DNA from: Selenomonas sp.
GTDB lineage: Bacteria > Bacillota > Negativicutes > Selenomonadales > Selenomonadaceae
Assembly (NCBI GenBank): GCA_015265235.1
Contig: JABZYJ010000134.1
Location: 1-5,179 of the forward strand
Length of the DNA: 5,179 bases
Direction: 5' to 3'
The position numbers were made by a program, and so were the translations under genes. The notes beneath the pieces are model-generated. The model was given only the letters and a program-made list of their open reading frames with translations, was not told the DNA's origin and did no database searches. Positions 2,857 through 5,179 of the stretch are shown here, piece after piece (within the stretch, counting starts at the first letter, position 1; every line of letters begins with the position of its first letter).

Positions 2857-5179
2857 TTTTCGTTCATTTCACGTATCAGTCGCCCCTCGGCAAAGGTTTC
2901 CACCGAGAGATGATGCCCGTCGGTATGAAAGACAATCGCGCCGTCCTCATCCGTTCGGAGCGTTTTTATGTCCATCCGATCATAGCGCTCCACCACGTCG
3001 GCATGCGGATGTCCGAAGCTGTTCCCTGCACCGACACAGTAGATTCCATACATGGGATGAACGGCACGGATAAATTCCTCTGAACTGGATGTATGCGAGC
3101 CATGATGCGGGATTTTTAGAACGACGGCGGAGGTATCTGTGCCCGCTCTCAGCATCTTCTGCTCATGTTCGCGAACGAGATCGCCCGTAAATAGGAAGGA
3201 CGCTTCACCGTAGCGGATACGGTAGACGTTCGATGCCTCGTTGCCCGTCGCATTGTCCGATGGGTCACGTGCCGGCGCATAGATTACCTCCACGGTAACA
3301 CCATCCAGAACAAAGGTCTCCCCCGCCTCCGCTCGGCTGAGTTTCGACAACAGGGGATTTGCATCACCGAGGCGCATGCTCATGGCGTAGGCATGGCGTC
3401 CCTCATCCGCCGTATAGACGTGTTTTACGGGCAGACGGGAGAGAATCGCCCCCGCGCCTGCCGCATGGTCTTCGTGAGCATGCGAGAGAAAGATGTAGTC
3501 CACCTCGCGAACACCGTAGTGGAGAAGATAGGGGACATCGACGCGTGCGCCAACATCAAACGCACCGTCTCGCATGCCGCCCGTATCAAAGAGCATCGCA
3601 TGTCCGTGCGGCGTCACAACGAGGGCACAGTCCCCCTGCCCCACATCGATGAAGTGTACGGCCATCTCGCACGGCATGACCATCCGCCACGCACACACAC
3701 CGACAAGGAGGGAAAGACACAGCACAGCGACAATGCAGCGATATGCTAAGAGACGCGATAGGATCTTCCTGTGCATCTCGGTCGGCGCACAGAGCATCAG
3801 GATCACCGCATAGTAGCAGACCGATGGGAAAAGCCCCATCGACGGCAGCCATATCTTGGACATGGGAAGAGCTGCTAGGGCACGTGTCAGCTCAAACGAT
3901 ATGCCGAGCAGGAGGCTGTCAGCGGCAAAGAGGATGCCTCCGAAGAGCGGCAGGAGATAGGTGACAATACCGGCAAAGAGTCCCATGATGATGATGAGTT
4001 CAACGATGGGCACAACGATGAGATTGGCGAGAAGCGCAGAGATCGACACCTGATTGAAATACCATGCCAGTACGGGAAGAACCATGAGCTGCGCGGCAAT
4101 CGTAAGGGAAAATGCCATAGAGACGAGACGCGGCAGACGATGCATCTTCGCGGCGAGAACAGGGGCGAGGAAGAGAAGCCCCGCCGTCGCCAAAAAAGAC
4201 AGCTGAAAACTGATGTGAAAGAGGAGCAACGGCGACACCATAAGCATCAGCAGCCCTGTCAGAAGGAGCAGATACTTCGCGTCGCGCTCGCGTCCGAGCA
4301 CCAGTCCGATAAAGGCGGCCCCGCCCATGATGCCGGAACGTACGGCAGGCGGTACCATGCCCGCCAGCAAAACATAGAAAAAAATCGCAGAAAGTACAGC
4401 AGCGGCACTGAGCCCTCGCGGCAGGCGCAGGATCACAGCAATCCACGCAATCACGGCGGCAATCAGACTGATATGAGAACCGGACACGGACAGAATGTGA
4501 ACGATCCCCGTTGTTGTATATGCCTCTAGCAGGGCGGGGTCGATTCCCTCATAGCCGCCGAACAGCATCGCAAAGATTGCCGCCGCATCTGTATGCGGCA
4601 TGACCGCACGCATGTGCTCAAGATAGTGCGTACGAATCTCTGCCGCACGGCGCATCCACTGTTCCCATAGAGAGATATCATCACAGGACTCGATGGATAC
4701 ACTGCCCCGCCGTGCCGAAAGAGAGGCCGTGATCCCCTGCGTGCGAAGGAGGAGCGCCGTGTCTATCTGTCCAGGATTTTGATACCCATGGGGGCGGCGT
4801 ATCCTCCCCTCTGCTGTGATTCTGTCTCCAATGCGCCCCACATGCGGCGACGTATCCTCCTCCATGCGTTCATAGAGGAGCAGCTGTCCACTCGCGGCAC
4901 GCTCTGCATCGCCTTGCCCCAGAGCGTATACCGCTGCAGTATAACGAATCTGCCACGACCCGTCCGTGCGCTCCGTGACGCGCGGCATCTCCGTGATGAT
5001 CCCAGAAACAGCAGTCTCCTCTCCTGCCGCACGAGATACATCCTGTGCCGGCAGCTCATACGCCCCCGCAAATCGAAACATCCCCGCAACGAAAAAAAGC
5101 CCCACAAACGCGATCCATGTTCGTTCATGCTGTTTCAGAACGAGGATAACGGAGGCTGAAAAAAGAATCAGTATAGCGA
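2853..5179 (-). CDS. comEC: DNA internalization competence protein ComEC/Rec2 (N-terminus outside window)
   Basis: ComEC forms the inner-membrane channel that carries single-stranded DNA into the cytoplasm during natural transformation. The visible 774 residues (numbered from the window edge) follow the family order. Two hydrophobic segments come first: AILILFSASVILVL at 1-14, then IAFVGLFFVAGMF around residue 28. A DUF4131/OB-like region spans about 40-160. The polytopic competence domain at about 185-495 includes GIVHILSVSGSHISL (224-238), PPAVRSGIMGG (276-286) and HISFQLSFLATAGLLFL. A C-terminal metallo-beta-lactamase-like domain starts near 505 with VHFIDVGQGD and keeps HAHEDH (566-571), LFTGD (662-666), PHHGSHTSS (690-698) and FGHPH (721-725). 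The metal-binding residues are therefore intact, which supports a nuclease-like activity for this domain. The frame is open to the right edge; GTG 5105 lies inside the second hydrophobic stretch, with 24 in-frame residues before it and no ribosome site, so it is not the start. No clear terminator follows the stop. Confidence 0.96.
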   Translation of the reverse strand, partial: AILILFSASVILVLKQHERTWIAFVGLFFVAGMFRFAGAYELPAQDVSRAAGEETAVSGIITEMPRVTERTDGSWQIRYTAAVYALGQGDAERAASGQLLLYERMEEDTSPHVGRIGDRITAEGRIRRPHGYQNPGQIDTALLLRTQGITASLSARRGSVSIESCDDISLWEQWMRRAAEIRTHYLEHMRAVMPHTDAAAIFAMLFGGYEGIDPALLEAYTTTGIVHILSVSGSHISLIAAVIAWIAVILRLPRGLSAAAVLSAIFFYVLLAGMVPPAVRSGIMGGAAFIGLVLGRERDAKYLLLLTGLLMLMVSPLLLFHISFQLSFLATAGLLFLAPVLAAKMHRLPRLVSMAFSLTIAAQLMVLPVLAWYFNQVSISALLANLIVVPIVELIIIMGLFAGIVTYLLPLFGGILFAADSLLLGISFELTRALAALPMSKIWLPSMGLFPSVCYYAVILMLCAPTEMHRKILSRLLAYRCIVAVLCLSLLVGVCAWRMVMPCEMAVHFIDVGQGDCALVVTPHGHAMLFDTGGMRDGAFDVGARVDVPYLLHYGVREVDYIFLSHAHEDHAAGAGAILSRLPVKHVYTADEGRHAYAMSMRLGDANPLLSKLSRAEAGETFVLDGVTVEVIYAPARDPSDNATGNEASNVYRIRYGEASFLFTGDLVREHEQKMLRAGTDTSAVVLKIPHHGSHTSSSEEFIRAVHPMYGIYCVGAGNSFGHPHADVVERYDRMDIKTLRTDEDGAIVFHTDGHHLSVETFAEGRLIREMNEK

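Noticed and set aside
3359..3852. Several long frames on both strands inside comEC
   Set aside because: They are rich in Arg, His, Pro and Cys, have no start signals, and sit within the metallo-beta-lactamase and last membrane segments of comEC.

Overview
The window looks like a chromosomal segment of a GC-moderate Firmicute. The AGGAGG-type ribosome sites, the ComEC of DUF4131 / competence / metallo-beta-lactamase layout, the Firmicutes-style tyrosine integrase and the short hydrophobic toxin-like peptide all fit. My best guess is Selenomonas or another Negativicute, but this rests on the general look of the proteins, not on a search. Hand counts on single 60-base lines give about 63% GC inside comEC (3421-3480) and 40-48% inside the 163-aa gene to its left (2161-2220, 2401-2460). 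This suggests that the left part is accessory DNA next to a core gene.

Layout, left to right. Bases 1-176 (+) are the C-terminal tail of a Fic/DOC-like protein. A strong stem-loop (184-213) and a structured leader (226-293) follow, and then a complete tyrosine recombinase (300-1571, +). Bases 1571-1865 hold a compact locus that reads like a type I toxin-antitoxin module. It has an extended -10 promoter, a 22-aa membrane peptide (1674-1742, +) whose Shine-Dalgarno sequence is folded into a hairpin, and a shared terminator. A convergent antisense RNA starts near 1830 from a near-consensus minus-strand promoter (TTGCTA, 17 bases, TATAAT). Next to that promoter is a cluster of GGGAGAC heptamers (1875-1941), five exact and one degenerate further on, with several spaced 11 or 20 bp apart. 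A terminator-like hairpin follows at 1953-1980.

The right half is on the minus strand. A 163-aa protein (2121-2612) resembles the uncharacterised SF0329 family and has its own promoter (2724-2753). comEC (2853 to the right edge) is 774 visible codons, and its frame stays open through the window edge, so the GTG at 5105 is not its start. Past the comEC stop, the -1 frame stays open for 45 further codons and reads like protein.

How the parts may work together (inference): the integrase, Fic tail, toxin-like locus and heptamer cluster look like one end of an integrated element. The peptide/antisense pair would be a maintenance module, and the heptamers could be integrase arm sites or an operator for the antisense promoter. 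comEC is the housekeeping DNA-uptake channel of the host. The most novel-looking signals are the peptide/antisense locus with its homologous leaders, the phased heptamer array, a 15-base repeat shared by the int coding sequence and that array, and a mutually exclusive RNA pairing in the integrase leader.
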